Below are positions 8,514 through 18,023 of a DNA stretch of 64,000 bases, piece after piece. This DNA is from Planctomycetia bacterium (GTDB lineage Bacteria > Planctomycetota > Planctomycetia > Pirellulales > Thermoguttaceae), in assembly GCA_030527205.1 (NCBI GenBank), contig JAUNBG010000011.1:19936-83935 (forward strand), given 5' to 3'. The notes under the pieces were generated by a model. That model did not search any database, had not been told where the DNA came from, and saw only the letters and a program-made list of their open reading frames with translations. Position numbers and translations under genes: made by a program. Numbering within the stretch: the first letter of the stretch is position 1; each line of letters begins with the position of its first letter.

Positions 8514-11500
8514 TTATTCCAAAGTTGGAAACGCTTTTTCTCCGCGAAGTTGTTTTTCGGCTCCTTCTTTTTCATAAACGCCATAAAAATTCGACAAGAG
8601 GTCAAGCCAAAGAGCCAAAGCGGCGAAATCGTCCCGGGAAAGTTCTTTTTCGACGCCATAATGATTTTGTATGAGCGAATAAAGTTTTGAGGCTCTTGCT
8701 CCGAATTTTCCGGGCGTTGTTCGAAGCGGGTCGCCATAATCGTTAAAAGCAAAACCGCCTTGAACAAGATTATTATAGGACGCAAAGAAATGATTTTCAA
8801 TCGGTTCACGAGAAAGATTCATTGGCGATTTGTGTTTTTCTGACAAATTTGCGTAAATAAGCGGGTCAAGAGATTTTTCGGGATCAGAATGGCAGGCAAC
8901 GCAATGATTATCGAGAATGGGTTGAATCAGCTCCGGATAACTGAATGGTCGCGAACCTTTGGCTTCCGGTTTTAATTGAGAAGGTTCTCGAAGAAAGGCC
9001 GTTGGAAGAGTCGAGGAAGCGATTGGCGTTTGATGTTTCGGTTCATGACAACCGAGACAGCTTAAGTTTTCGCCCTCTTTGAGACTTGTTCCGCTTCGCA
9101 TAGATTGAACCGCAAGTCCGTTTTCGTCAAGAGCTTGAAAATAGATTTCGCATAGAGCAGAGACTTTGAAATGAACGCTTCCGTCGTCGTCAACGGGGAC
9201 GGTTCCCAAGGAACAGCGAGCAAGATTAACGGAATCAAGCGACGTTTTTTCGCGATAACCGGTTTCATGCGGCGGATATCCAGACGGAACAGACATACAA
9301 TAAATCTGAACAACGCGCAAGGATTTAATTTGAGTTTTTTCCGGCCAGGGACGCAAACTTTCATAAATGTTTGAGATCGTTACGGTTGCTTCCGGTCGAG
9401 TTGCGTTAAAATCGGCAGGGGGGGCAACAAACGGTTGATCGGCGATCTCTTCATTCGGGGTCAAGGCGGGCAAAACGATCGGTTTCTGGCGCGGCAGAAA
9501 AGGAATCGGACTGGCGCAACCGATCTCCTGATCTCGATAAATTAAAGCGCGATTTCCGAAGGCATCGGCAAGATAAATTCCGTAATTCCCGAGCAAATCG
9601 GTTTGACCTTCAACTCCGAGGCCGGGTTGCATTGAATAATCAGCAACGGCAAGAAACAAGGATTCGGAAAGAGGCCAAGGCGTTCCCCAAACTTGGCCGC
9701 CCCCTTGGCTTTCGGGAAAACCAACGTCAGGCGTCAAGCGTTTGACCGGACTCATAATGTCGTCATCTTCGATTTGCGGATCGATTAACAAAATGGAACC
9801 ATAACATTGTCCGTGATGCGGAGCGGCAGTTGCCATAAATTTCGACGAATTGGGAATGGCTCGAACGTCAAGCTCGGCATCGGCTCGAAGATGTCGTTGC
9901 GAGAAATTTCCATGAACGGACCTCGGATCGCGTCCGTCAAGCGTTGTTATCCAAGGATGATGAGCGATGCAACCGAAACGATCGATATAATCCCAGCGCG
10001 TCCAGACAATTTTTCCGTCGTTGGTAACGTTTGGATTCCATTCATTTGTTTCATGATAACTCAGGCAACGAATTTTGGAGCCGTCTTCGTTCATATCGAA
10101 CAGCGTATAATTGGGACAATCGCGTCCGCAGCGCAAATAACCGCCGCGCCGTTCCGAAATAAACGCCATTCGACCGTTCGGTAAAAAACAAGGATCAAAA
10201 TCGTTCCAGGTTCCGTCGGTTATCATTTTCAGATCGGAACCGTCGGCCTTGCAAGAAAAGATATGATAACAGTAACCGGATTCCGTGTGGCCGCGCGAAA
10301 GGTCTAAATGATCAATATGCTTTGGATTTCCTTTGCATTCAACGAAAGCGAACGCGATTCGATCTCCTTCAAAGGAGAGATCGGGAGAAAGAAAAGATCC
10401 GTTTTCCAATTTTTGCCCAAAGAGTCGCGATTCATTTTGAACCGTTGAATTTTCGAGCAGATTTCGGACTTTTGGAACCGTTTTCATATCAAAAACGTCG
10501 GAAAGAACAAACAATCCGCCGCCAGGAACAGCGGAACGTCCATAAAATTGGTCGCAAATATGATTGTAATTGGCCCGATTTTTTTTAACGAAAAGAATTT
10601 CATTGAAATTTAATTCCGGAAGCGAATAGAGAAGGGAACGGTTCAAAATCAAGGTTTGCATGAACATTTTGAATCGATTTTTTTGATCATCAATCGGAAT
10701 CAAGTTGTTTTGTTCCTGAACGAAATTCAATGTTTTTTCTGCAAATTCGAGCGATTCGCCGCAGCGAAGTTTTTCGATTTCCGAGGTTTTTAATTCATCC
10801 AAAAGAGCCGCAGTTCGTCGAAGAACGACGTCCAACGGGTCGCGATCCGATTCCCAAATTAATGCCTGTTCATTTGCGGTTTGATCTTTGACATAATCAT
10901 AATAATCCCGTTTTGGGAGCTCTTTGCATAAATGATTATATTGTTCGATGATGTCCAGAAAAGTTGTTGAGTTGACGTCATTTCTAAAGTCGTCTCCCAA
11001 CCATTCTATAATCCATTGTTGAACATCGTTTTTTGAAATAGTCCAACAATTTCGATTATCGTTCAAAGAATTCCCGGAACTTGCGACAAATTCATAAGAA
11101 TCCGACAAGAGTTCCAATTCAGCGATCGAAGTAAACGGTTGATTATTGATTTCAGTCAAAGCAACCAATTTAACGAAACGTCCATTTTTCGGCAAATCGA
11201 AAACGACTCGTTTGGGAGCATCCAGAGCGTCATTGGGATTTGTCAAGGACCGTTTTTCCGTGTTGTCGTTTTTGGTTTTCTCGTCAATCGTTGCAGGAAG
11301 GTTCTCAAAAAAGTTTCCTTTTGCGATTGGTTTTCCCCAATCATCAATGTTCTGGCTTAAATAGAATTCATAATCGCCGATAGTTCCATTTTCGGCCTTT
11401 TTTCGAGGCGAATAAACAAATCCGTTCAATTCATACGAATCGCCCAAATCGACAATAATAAAATGGGGCGGGGGAACGTTGTTGGGCGAGACAGATTCGT

Positions 11501-11783
11501 TTTCTTGCGGCAGAAACAAAGAATGAGTTTCGTTGCAACCATAACCGTAACCGCAATGAACAGGAAGCGGAATCAACGGTTTTCCTTGAATTGCCGGCGA
11601 ATTGAATTGAGTATGCCAAAGCGTATCCGGGTTGCCGTCCATTGCTTGAAATGCTTCATAATCCCGATTTTCGCTGTCTGCTTGAACCGAAACGGAGATT
11701 CTTTTTTTTTCGACGGAAATCGATAGATCAATTTGAGTCAAAAGAATTGCTATGATTATTAAGGCGATATTTAACTTTTTCAT
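8514..11783 (-). CDS. HzsA-related secreted c-type cytochrome with discoidin-like N-domain
   Basis: This is an exported redox protein of ~1089 aa, paralogous to the gene at 3289. The start is set at the second ATG (11783), which lies a proper distance from AAAGGA; the ATG at 11792 is too close. The signal peptide is MKKLNIALIIIAILLT. Residues ~25-230 look like a discoidin/F5-8C carbohydrate-binding fold (DGNPDTLWHTQF, HFIIVDLGDSYELNGF). A helical segment and a beta-propeller region (DGSDLKMITDG, NGRMAFISERRGG) follow, then the HzsA-type C-terminus. It has two haem-c motifs, CLGCH (~909) and CVACH (~961), and lacks the third motif of its paralog. The different N-terminal domain suggests a different carbohydrate target (inference). 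Confidence 0.85.
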   Translation of the reverse strand: MKKLNIALIIIAILLTQIDLSISVEKKRISVSVQADSENRDYEAFQAMDGNPDTLWHTQFNSPAIQGKPLIPLPVHCGYGYGCNETHSLFLPQENESVSPNNVPPPHFIIVDLGDSYELNGFVYSPRKKAENGTIGDYEFYLSQNIDDWGKPIAKGNFFENLPATIDEKTKNDNTEKRSLTNPNDALDAPKRVVFDLPKNGRFVKLVALTEINNQPFTSIAELELLSDSYEFVASSGNSLNDNRNCWTISKNDVQQWIIEWLGDDFRNDVNSTTFLDIIEQYNHLCKELPKRDYYDYVKDQTANEQALIWESDRDPLDVVLRRTAALLDELKTSEIEKLRCGESLEFAEKTLNFVQEQNNLIPIDDQKNRFKMFMQTLILNRSLLYSLPELNFNEILFVKKNRANYNHICDQFYGRSAVPGGGLFVLSDVFDMKTVPKVRNLLENSTVQNESRLFGQKLENGSFLSPDLSFEGDRIAFAFVECKGNPKHIDHLDLSRGHTESGYCYHIFSCKADGSDLKMITDGTWNDFDPCFLPNGRMAFISERRGGYLRCGRDCPNYTLFDMNEDGSKIRCLSYHETNEWNPNVTNDGKIVWTRWDYIDRFGCIAHHPWITTLDGRDPRSVHGNFSQRHLRADAELDVRAIPNSSKFMATAAPHHGQCYGSILLIDPQIEDDDIMSPVKRLTPDVGFPESQGGGQVWGTPWPLSESLFLAVADYSMQPGLGVEGQTDLLGNYGIYLADAFGNRALIYRDQEIGCASPIPFLPRQKPIVLPALTPNEEIADQPFVAPPADFNATRPEATVTISNIYESLRPWPEKTQIKSLRVVQIYCMSVPSGYPPHETGYREKTSLDSVNLARCSLGTVPVDDDGSVHFKVSALCEIYFQALDENGLAVQSMRSGTSLKEGENLSCLGCHEPKHQTPIASSTLPTAFLREPSQLKPEAKGSRPFSYPELIQPILDNHCVACHSDPEKSLDPLIYANLSEKHKSPMNLSREPIENHFFASYNNLVQGGFAFNDYGDPLRTTPGKFGARASKLYSLIQNHYGVEKELSRDDFAALALWLDLLSNFYGVYEKEGAEKQLRGEKAFPTLE

Positions 11784-12122
11784 TTTTATCATTCCTTTTA
11801 AATTTAAACGACAAATTTTTTGATTCTAAGAAGTTAAATTGTTCAAATAAGGTTTTATTTTCTCGTTCTGAGAAGCCGAGACGCAATACGGAAAATTGAA
11901 TTCGGTTATCAACTGTCAATTTTCGCACAAGAAAGCAAGCGTTGCAGTCCCATTTCAATGCGAATGCAAAAAAGGGAAGGGCGTCATTCAAGGGAATTTG
12001 GTTTCAGTCAAAGCAAAGAAACGAATTTATATTGCGATTTTTCTTCAACCGATTGGCGTCAGCAATCGGGAAATCATTTTGAATCAAAATGGGCGTTTTG
12101 GGGGGACAATTCGAGACCGTTT
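11784..12122. other. Gap between nagA 3' end and HzsA-like promoter
   Basis: This contains the promoter side of the HzsA-like gene and a CGAGACGC-type repeat fragment near 11862-11886. Two overlapping plus-strand frames (11896-12126 and 11958-12158) have no ribosome site and run into nagA antisense. They are not called. Confidence 0.45.
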
Positions 12123-13352
12123 CTAAATCAAGACATTTTTTCCTTTGTAAACAATTGATTCAAACAGGAGTTTTCCCGGTTGAAAGCCTTCTGTATCGGC
12201 AAGCCCCCAAGTTCCTGTTTTTGCGGATTGAATTCGGAAAATAAGGAAATCGGCAGAAGTTCCAGCTTGAAGAAAATCATTGTTTGAGTTGGAAAATTTT
12301 GATATTTGCATCAGTTTTGCCGGATTAATCGAACAGAGATCAAAAGCAGCTTTGAGCGACAGATCGGCAATGGTCATCATATTGACCAAACCTCTTGAAA
12401 CCGGGAATGAGGCGCCAGCCAACAAAAGCGGATTCTTTTGCGTTGTTATTTTGCCGTTGGAATGAATCATTAAATCACAGAGCCCGATATTGTTATAATT
12501 TCCGGGGGGAAGTCCAGCAACCGCCGCCTGGTCGCTGATCAAAATGAGTTGTTCTTTTCCTTTCGTTCGAAAAATGGTTTGCAACATCATCGGCGATAAA
12601 TGAAAGCCGTCAGCAATCAAACTTGCGAAAAGACGGTCATCAACCAGTTGAGTCAGAAAATAGTTCTCTTTTTTCGAAAGCATATGATGCGTTGCGTTAC
12701 ATAAATGCGTTGAAATGACAGCCCCGGCGTCAACCGCTTGAGCGATTTGGATAGGAGTCGCATTCGTATGCCCCAGTGCAACGAAGATATTTTGTGACGT
12801 TAAATGACGAATGAATTCCGTTGCGTTTTCATATTCCGGCGAAAGGGTCATCATTCGAATCAGACCGTCAGAAGCGTTGATAAAACGATCCATAAGAGAA
12901 AGATCATAAGGAATGCAAAATTGTTGCGGATGAGCTCCAGAAGGGCCATTTTCTCTGGAAATAAAAGGGCCTTCCAAATGAATTCCGAGCATCATTGTTT
13001 GAATTTCGGGGCAATTTCGAACCGCTTGAGTAACGGTTTGAATTCCATGCAACATATTTTCAGGCGAACTGGTCGTTAAGGTCGGACAAAAGCGAAAGAC
13101 GCCCGTTGTTAAAACCTGACGAAAAACGTCAACGACTTTTTCTTCCGTAAGCTCAGAAGACGAAAATTCTGTTCCGCGATAACCGTTGATCTGAAGGTCG
13201 ATCAAGCCCGGAGCGATCCACAGAACGTCCTTTTCGTCAGGATTTGCCGCTTGATGAGACGAATCAACTGAAATAACATTTTGAATCAATCCTTTTTCAA
13301 CAGAAACCTGAACCCATTCTTTCGTATCATAGCGCCGGGCTCGATAAATCAT
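12123..13352 (-). CDS. nagA: N-acetylglucosamine-6-phosphate deacetylase
   Basis: It hydrolyses GlcNAc-6-phosphate to glucosamine-6-phosphate and acetate, a cytoplasmic step of amino-sugar and peptidoglycan recycling. The protein has about 409 aa. Family landmarks are visible: LIDLQINGYRG (the QxNG form of the first metal strand, as in E. coli NagA), HLEGPFISRENGPSGAHP, GHTNAT, STHLCNATHHM and the catalytic aspartate in LISDQAAVAG. The start at 13352 is chosen because CGGAG lies 7 nt upstream; an in-frame start at 13379 has no such site. No nagB or PTS gene is adjacent. It is flanked by repeats upstream. Confidence 0.9.
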   Translation of the reverse strand: MIYRARRYDTKEWVQVSVEKGLIQNVISVDSSHQAANPDEKDVLWIAPGLIDLQINGYRGTEFSSSELTEEKVVDVFRQVLTTGVFRFCPTLTTSSPENMLHGIQTVTQAVRNCPEIQTMMLGIHLEGPFISRENGPSGAHPQQFCIPYDLSLMDRFINASDGLIRMMTLSPEYENATEFIRHLTSQNIFVALGHTNATPIQIAQAVDAGAVISTHLCNATHHMLSKKENYFLTQLVDDRLFASLIADGFHLSPMMLQTIFRTKGKEQLILISDQAAVAGLPPGNYNNIGLCDLMIHSNGKITTQKNPLLLAGASFPVSRGLVNMMTIADLSLKAAFDLCSINPAKLMQISKFSNSNNDFLQAGTSADFLIFRIQSAKTGTWGLADTEGFQPGKLLFESIVYKGKNVLI

Positions 13353-13402
13353 AAACTGCTCCGTAAAATAATCTGACAATATTTATAATATCCTGCACTT
13401 TT

Positions 13403-13692
13403 TTCGATTAGCGTAGCGATATTGGGGGGTCGCGCAACGTTGCAGCGGAAACGCAAGGACGTTTTCTTTTTGGAATTTCCGATTTCGTCGCTATTTAAAT
13501 CGCTTTTAAAACGGCAGTTCCATTTGAAAAAGAGTCGTTTTTGTCGCTCGTTTGGGAGTTTTTTTCCGTTCGCTGCGCCGCGTCGCTGCGCGAAATCCTT
13601 TTTGATAAAATTTATCGCTGCGCGAAAATCTTTTTTTCCGACGGATAATGTTCTATTATGTGTCGCAAAAAGAAAAACCGGGGAAAGTACAG
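13403..13692 (+). repeat. Dispersed repeat family 2, copy 1
   Basis: This shares long blocks with 57515-57868: GAAACGCAAGGACG, a TTTCTTTTTGGA block, TTTAAATCGCTTTTAAAA, GCGCGAAAATC and a common right end around AGAAAAACCGGG-AAAGTACAG. Reverse-complement relatives lie at 63178-63325 and 63728-64000. The reading frame is not conserved between copies, so it is treated as noncoding. Confidence 0.65.
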
Positions 13693-13695
13693 CAA

Positions 13696-13816
13696 TATAA
13701 GGAAGTTCTAAAAACCCAGATTTTTCAATAAACGCATTTCGGATAAAATCGTTAAAACCAGTTCTTGCAGACAAGACGTCCGCGCTCCGAAGAGGGGTTG
13801 GGAACTTTCTAATATA
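13696..13816. repeat. MITE-like palindromic repeat, copy 2
   Basis: TATAAGGAAGTTCTAAAAA at the left and GGGAACTTTCTAATATAA at the right form the inverted arms. The interior contains CAATAAACGCATTTCGGATAAA and a GACAAGACGTCCGCG core. It is inserted immediately beside a family 2 repeat. Confidence 0.75.
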
Positions 13817-14159
13817 AATATCGGAACTTTTCTCGGGTTTTGGATTTTGTGGAAATTTTTGCAAATTGTTTTACGAAAAAAAGGAAATTCTTTTGATCTT
13901 GTTTTTTGGGGGAATAACAACAAACGAAAGAGTTGCAACGCCCCACAGAAAGCGAATCACAAAATCAATAATATTATAACAATCGATTTGGCCTTAAACA
14001 AGCCCAATCGATCTGGGTTTTCAAAATATTGGGGGGACTTTGATTGGGATGTTCAAGCGTTGCCGCAGGAAATTGTTTCGTTTTATTGAAAACATTCAGG
14101 GAATTCAATCTTTAAAACAAATGAAATTTCTATTTTGGGCAAACAGGAATGAGTCAAAT

Positions 14160-15059
14160 TTATTTTGGGGAGGGGTCCGAAAGAGGGGAAAGAGCCGTTT
14201 GGGGGGAACAGGATTCGATAAAAGCAACAAATATTTTGTTCATTGTCGAATCTCCATTCAGAACCATTAATTCCGGATGCCATTGAACGGAAATCATAAA
14301 AGGATAATCGTCTCTTTCAATAGCTTCGACAATTCCATCGGAAGTCCGAGCGACAATACGAAAACCGTCGCCTAATCGATCAACCGATTGATGATGCGAA
14401 CTGTTGACTCGAAGAGAATCGACGCCTATTAATTGATGAAATTGAGACTCTTTTTCAATCGTTATGAGATGCGAGGCGATCTTTTTTTCATTCGAGGTTT
14501 TTCGATGAGAAATGGATTCTGGACATTGAGACGGAATGTCTTGATAAAGCGTTCCATGAAAATAGACGTTGAGGAATTGATGACCGCGACAAATTCCCAG
14601 GATCGGGATTCTTCTTTCCAATGCTCTTTTTAAAATTCGACTTTCATAAATATCCAATTTTAAATTGGACGCTTCCAACTCTTTGATCGGTTCGGCGCCA
14701 TAAAAAGAAGGATCGACATCAATTCCGCCCGTTAAAAGAAGACCGTCAAGCCGGTCAACCATCTGATTGAGAACTTCTTCAGAATCGACAAATGGAAGAA
14801 TAATCGGAACGCCATTATTTTGCGAAAGAACGTCAATGTAAGTTTGATTGGCAGAGGAACAGGCCGAACTTCCTGATTGATTTAAACTGGCTGTTATTCC
14901 AATCAAAGGCTTGAAGGACTCAATTTCGCTTGATTTATTCGGAGGCTCCGCCCCAATATTATTCGCAGAAACGACAAAAAAGAATATTGCAACAAAATCA
15001 ATAAAAAAATAGAAAAGTCGGTTTCTGTCTGGCTGTAACGCTTTTATTTTTAACGCCAT
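14160..15059 (-). CDS. Gamma-glutamyl-GABA hydrolase-like class I glutamine amidotransferase (peptidase C26)
   Basis: This is a 299-aa hydrolase of the PuuD-like C26 family, which cleaves gamma-glutamyl amide bonds. The nucleophile motif is GICRGHQFLN, the glycine-rich oxyanion segment is LLLTGGIDVDPSFYG, and the catalytic His-Glu pair is WHPE near the C-terminus. The N-terminus (~residues 15-36, FYFFIDFVAIFFFVVSA) is hydrophobic and looks like a signal peptide or anchor. That is unusual for PuuD and suggests a periplasmic role. GAGG lies 6 nt upstream of the ATG. It stands alone; the real substrate is unknown. Confidence 0.82.
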   Translation of the reverse strand: MALKIKALQPDRNRLFYFFIDFVAIFFFVVSANNIGAEPPNKSSEIESFKPLIGITASLNQSGSSACSSANQTYIDVLSQNNGVPIILPFVDSEEVLNQMVDRLDGLLLTGGIDVDPSFYGAEPIKELEASNLKLDIYESRILKRALERRIPILGICRGHQFLNVYFHGTLYQDIPSQCPESISHRKTSNEKKIASHLITIEKESQFHQLIGVDSLRVNSSHHQSVDRLGDGFRIVARTSDGIVEAIERDDYPFMISVQWHPELMVLNGDSTMNKIFVAFIESCSPQTALSPLSDPSPK

Positions 15060-15530
15060 TGTTTTCCTCGTTCAGGTTTTTAGAACTTCCTTAAAATATG
15101 TATCAAATATTATTTTCTGTTTGTATTAAAGTCAGAATGAGTAAAAGGCTCGGTTTTTTGTAATTTATCCGGTTTCGTCAGACTTGTTGCCCCAACAATT
15201 TTCGGATTGTTAATCGGCTTGAGTATCAAATTGATGAACATTATTTTAAGAAATTTCATTAATCAAGTCAACTGTATTGATAACTCAACGAGAAACGTTC
15301 CCATTTTTTATTTTTCAGAGACGCTGAGGGGAAAAAAGGGTTATTTTTCGAATAAATCAAAGAAAACAAAATGACTTGAGAAAATGAAATTGACAAAATT
15401 CTTTAGGATTGTTATCCTTGTTTTGCAAAATTTTCAAATTTTTTACAAAAATCCCCAAGCAAGCGTTTCAATCGTTTAACTGGTCGCAATGATTGCTGAA
15501 TCAAACAAAAAAACTAAGAAAAGGAACAGA
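15060..15530. other. Divergent intergenic region
   Basis: This holds the divergent promoters of the C26 hydrolase and the lipase-like gene. A half-copy of the MITE-like element (one arm, GGTTTTTAGAACTTCCTTA, 15075-15093) lies 16 nt from the hydrolase start. A CAGAGACGCTGAGG fragment of the short repeat family lies near 15316. No gene is seen. Confidence 0.5.
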
Positions 15531-17636
15531 ATGAAAGTTGATCGAATATTGATTTTCGTAATGTTGATATTTGTTTTTTTGATTCATATTGGTTGCGCCG
15601 TCAAAATGACGGAATTGCGTCGCATTTCCAGGAATCCCATTAATGAACGCTTTAAATTAAACAGTCCAAACGGCCCAAAAGTCAGCGATCGGACAAAACT
15701 CATTTTGCGAATGTATAATCTCGAAACATCGCGAAGTTATTCATTGCAGACGCTTGTTCGGCTTCGAAATGAAATCAAAAAAGCGCCCAATGCCGAACTT
15801 GTTGCCAGCTTTGTCGAACTTGCTTATTTTGAGGCGAAGCGTCAAGAGTTGACCCATTATGAATTGGCCAGCGAACTTTATGTTGCCGCAGCGGTTCATG
15901 CTTATTGGTATTTATTCGCTCCGCAATTTACAGACTCGCGAAATAATTATGATCGTCGATTTCAAGATATTTGCCTGTTATACAACGCCTCTGTTGAGGG
16001 ACTGCTTCGTTTGTTTTGCGAAGGTCAAAAAGATTTGCGTCTTCAACCAGGAACCAATATCTGTTTTAAAATGGACGAAGAAGAATGGAAAATTCGTTGC
16101 GATTTGGTTACAGGCAATTGGGCAGAAAACGAAATCGAATCGTTTCGATTTGCTTCTGATTATGAAATTCTCGGTTTGGAAAATGAATATCGACAAGGAG
16201 GACTTGGCGTTCCTCTCATTGCTCAACGCAAAAACATAAGAACGGAGAAAAAAGAAGAAAAATATTATCCCCAAGACCTTTGTTTTCCTGTAACGGCCTT
16301 TTTGCGTCCCGTTTTCAAGTCGCCTCATCAATCTTATATATTAAATCCACAAAATTTATTTAATGCAGCGAATAATGGTTATTCAACAGAATTCAATATT
16401 AAGGGAAAAGTAGGCGATTCAAAGAATCAAGGAAACGATGATCCCGATTCATTTCAAAATCTTGACGCCGTTTTGGAACTTTATGATCCTCTTGTTTCGA
16501 CCTATACGCAAGTTGGTAATGCGGTTGTTCCATTGGAAAGCGATTTGACAACGCCTCTGGCCTGTTTTTTTACAAACCCGTCAGCGGTTTCGCTCAATAC
16601 AGTCGGTTTGTTGCGTCCCGACGAACTTTTAAAACCGATTCCGGGTCTTTCGGATCGTTCGATGAGAACGTTTAAAGGGCTTTATATGATGCAACCGTAT
16701 GAACCGCAAAAAATTCCAGTCGTTATGATTCATGGTCTTTGGTCGTCGCCGATGACTTGGATCGAAATGTTTAATACGCTTCGTTCCATTAAAGAAATCC
16801 GGGAGAATTATCAATTCTGGTTCTATTTTTATCCAAGCGGTCAACCATTTTGGGTCTCTGCGGCTCAGCTTCGAGACGATTTGCAGGAAATTTGTCAGAC
16901 GCTTGATCCGAATAATCAGGAAGAAGCGTTGGATGAAATGGTTTTAATCGGACACAGTATGGGAGGACTGATTTCCCGTTTGCAAGTTATGGATAGCGAC
17001 AATCATATTTGGCAATTGATTAGTGACGCCCCTTTCAATAAGGTCGAACTTGAAGAAGAACAGAAAACAGAATTGCAAAAATGGTTCTTTTTTCAAGCAA
17101 ATCCTTCAATTCGACGCGTTATAACAATAGCGACGCCCTTTGAAGGAAGCAAAGTTGTCAATAATCTGACGCAATGGTTTGCTCAACGGGTTATTTCCAT
17201 TCCGCAACAAGTCAATAACGTTTTATTGAACGTTCTGAGTTTACATAGCCATTTGATTCAAGACGATTCCCTGCTCACAATTAATACAAGTATTGATTCG
17301 CTTTCGCCAAACTGTTCCTTTTATCAAGGAATGAACAAATGCTCGATTCCTTCAAATGTTGTCTGTAATAATATTGTCGGCGTTTTACCGGAACTTGAAA
17401 ATCGTTGGATTAAACCGAAAAAAAGCGACGGCGTTGTTGATTTTTGGAGTTCTCATCGAGAGGATGTTGAAAGCGAAATTGAAATCCCGACCAATCATAT
17501 GTATGTTCATACGCATCCAGCGGCCATTCGGGAAACGCATCGAATTTTGCAGGAACATCTTTATCAAATGCGCTTGGAAAAACAATGGAAGGAAGCGCGA
17601 AAGGAAATGTCAAACCGAAATATTAGGAAGTTCTAA
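15531..17636 (+). CDS. Envelope alpha/beta-hydrolase (lipase/PGAP1-like esterase)
   Basis: This is a ~701-aa envelope protein with a C-terminal lipase-like domain. The start at 15531 has AAGGAA 5 nt upstream and gives MKVDRILIFVMLIFVFLIHIGC, a signal-anchor with a Cys that may be lipidated, although the lipobox is not canonical. Residues ~20-380 are an unassigned helical/beta region. From ~385 the hydrolase motifs appear: PVVMIHGLWSSPMTW (oxyanion), GHSMGG nucleophile elbow, a candidate Asp in KSDGVVDFW, and a His in the following NHMYVHTH. The last residues RKF and the stop codon lie inside a MITE-like repeat, so the native C-terminus may have been replaced. Confidence 0.78.
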   Translation: MKVDRILIFVMLIFVFLIHIGCAVKMTELRRISRNPINERFKLNSPNGPKVSDRTKLILRMYNLETSRSYSLQTLVRLRNEIKKAPNAELVASFVELAYFEAKRQELTHYELASELYVAAAVHAYWYLFAPQFTDSRNNYDRRFQDICLLYNASVEGLLRLFCEGQKDLRLQPGTNICFKMDEEEWKIRCDLVTGNWAENEIESFRFASDYEILGLENEYRQGGLGVPLIAQRKNIRTEKKEEKYYPQDLCFPVTAFLRPVFKSPHQSYILNPQNLFNAANNGYSTEFNIKGKVGDSKNQGNDDPDSFQNLDAVLELYDPLVSTYTQVGNAVVPLESDLTTPLACFFTNPSAVSLNTVGLLRPDELLKPIPGLSDRSMRTFKGLYMMQPYEPQKIPVVMIHGLWSSPMTWIEMFNTLRSIKEIRENYQFWFYFYPSGQPFWVSAAQLRDDLQEICQTLDPNNQEEALDEMVLIGHSMGGLISRLQVMDSDNHIWQLISDAPFNKVELEEEQKTELQKWFFFQANPSIRRVITIATPFEGSKVVNNLTQWFAQRVISIPQQVNNVLLNVLSLHSHLIQDDSLLTINTSIDSLSPNCSFYQGMNKCSIPSNVVCNNIVGVLPELENRWIKPKKSDGVVDFWSSHREDVESEIEIPTNHMYVHTHPAAIRETHRILQEHLYQMRLEKQWKEARKEMSNRNIRKF

Positions 17637-17738
17637 AAAAGCAGTTTTTTCAACAAAGGCATTTCGGATAAAGTCGTTAAAACCCGTTTTTGTGGACAAG
17701 ACTTCCGCGCTCCTTAGGGTTTTTAGAACTTCCTTAGA
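17621..17738. repeat. MITE-like palindromic repeat, copy 3
   Basis: The left arm TTAGGAAGTTCTAAAAAA overlaps the last codons of the lipase-like gene. The right arm is GGGTTTTTAGAACTTCCTTA. The interior has CAACAAAGGCATTTCGGATAAA and GGACAAGACTTCCGCGC. It supplies the TAA stop at 17634-17636. Confidence 0.8.
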
Positions 17739-17921
17739 GTTGAATTGTATTGAAAGGACTTTTCAACTTAAATTTATTGATTGTTGTAATTTTATTTAAA
17801 ACATTGAGACGAATAACAGTCGAGATTTTGAAATCAATCCGAAACGGAAGGGAGTTGCTCAGACGAGATTTGACAGGGAAATGAACTTTGCTTGAAAAAA
17901 AGACAAATATTTTATCCGGGC

Positions 17922-17949
17922 TTGAAAAAGAATTCCGCTTTGTTATAAT
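17922..17949 (+). promoter_or_regulatory. Sigma-70-type promoter with extended -10
   Basis: TTGAAA (17922-17927), a 16-nt spacer, then TGTTATAAT with the -10 TATAAT at 17944-17949. It lies about 75 nt upstream of the TPR/alpha-CTD gene start and is the best promoter match in that gap. Confidence 0.6.
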
Positions 17950-18023
17950 ATGATTGCGTTTATCTATATTAAACAAGAGCGGCTTCCAGAAGTTTTCAAG
18001 TTATATTGAGGAGATATGTCCTA

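Larger units (their letters stand above)
13353..14159. other. Repeat-filled intergenic region
   Basis: About 800 bp without a supported gene. It holds one copy of the second dispersed repeat (about 13403-13690) abutting a MITE-like element (13696-13816). 13817-14159 is AT-rich and shows no supported gene. Frames inside it are repeat-derived. Confidence 0.6.

Noticed and set aside
11896..12158. Two overlapping small plus-strand frames with partly protein-like composition
   Set aside because: No ribosome sites; they run antisense into nagA and show no recognisable domain. They may be remnants.
13422..13700. 92-codon frame inside family 2 repeat, similar to one at 57554-57769
   Set aside because: Both share KRKDxFFLExPISS, but a third copy shifts frame within the same block, so the similarity reflects the DNA repeat.
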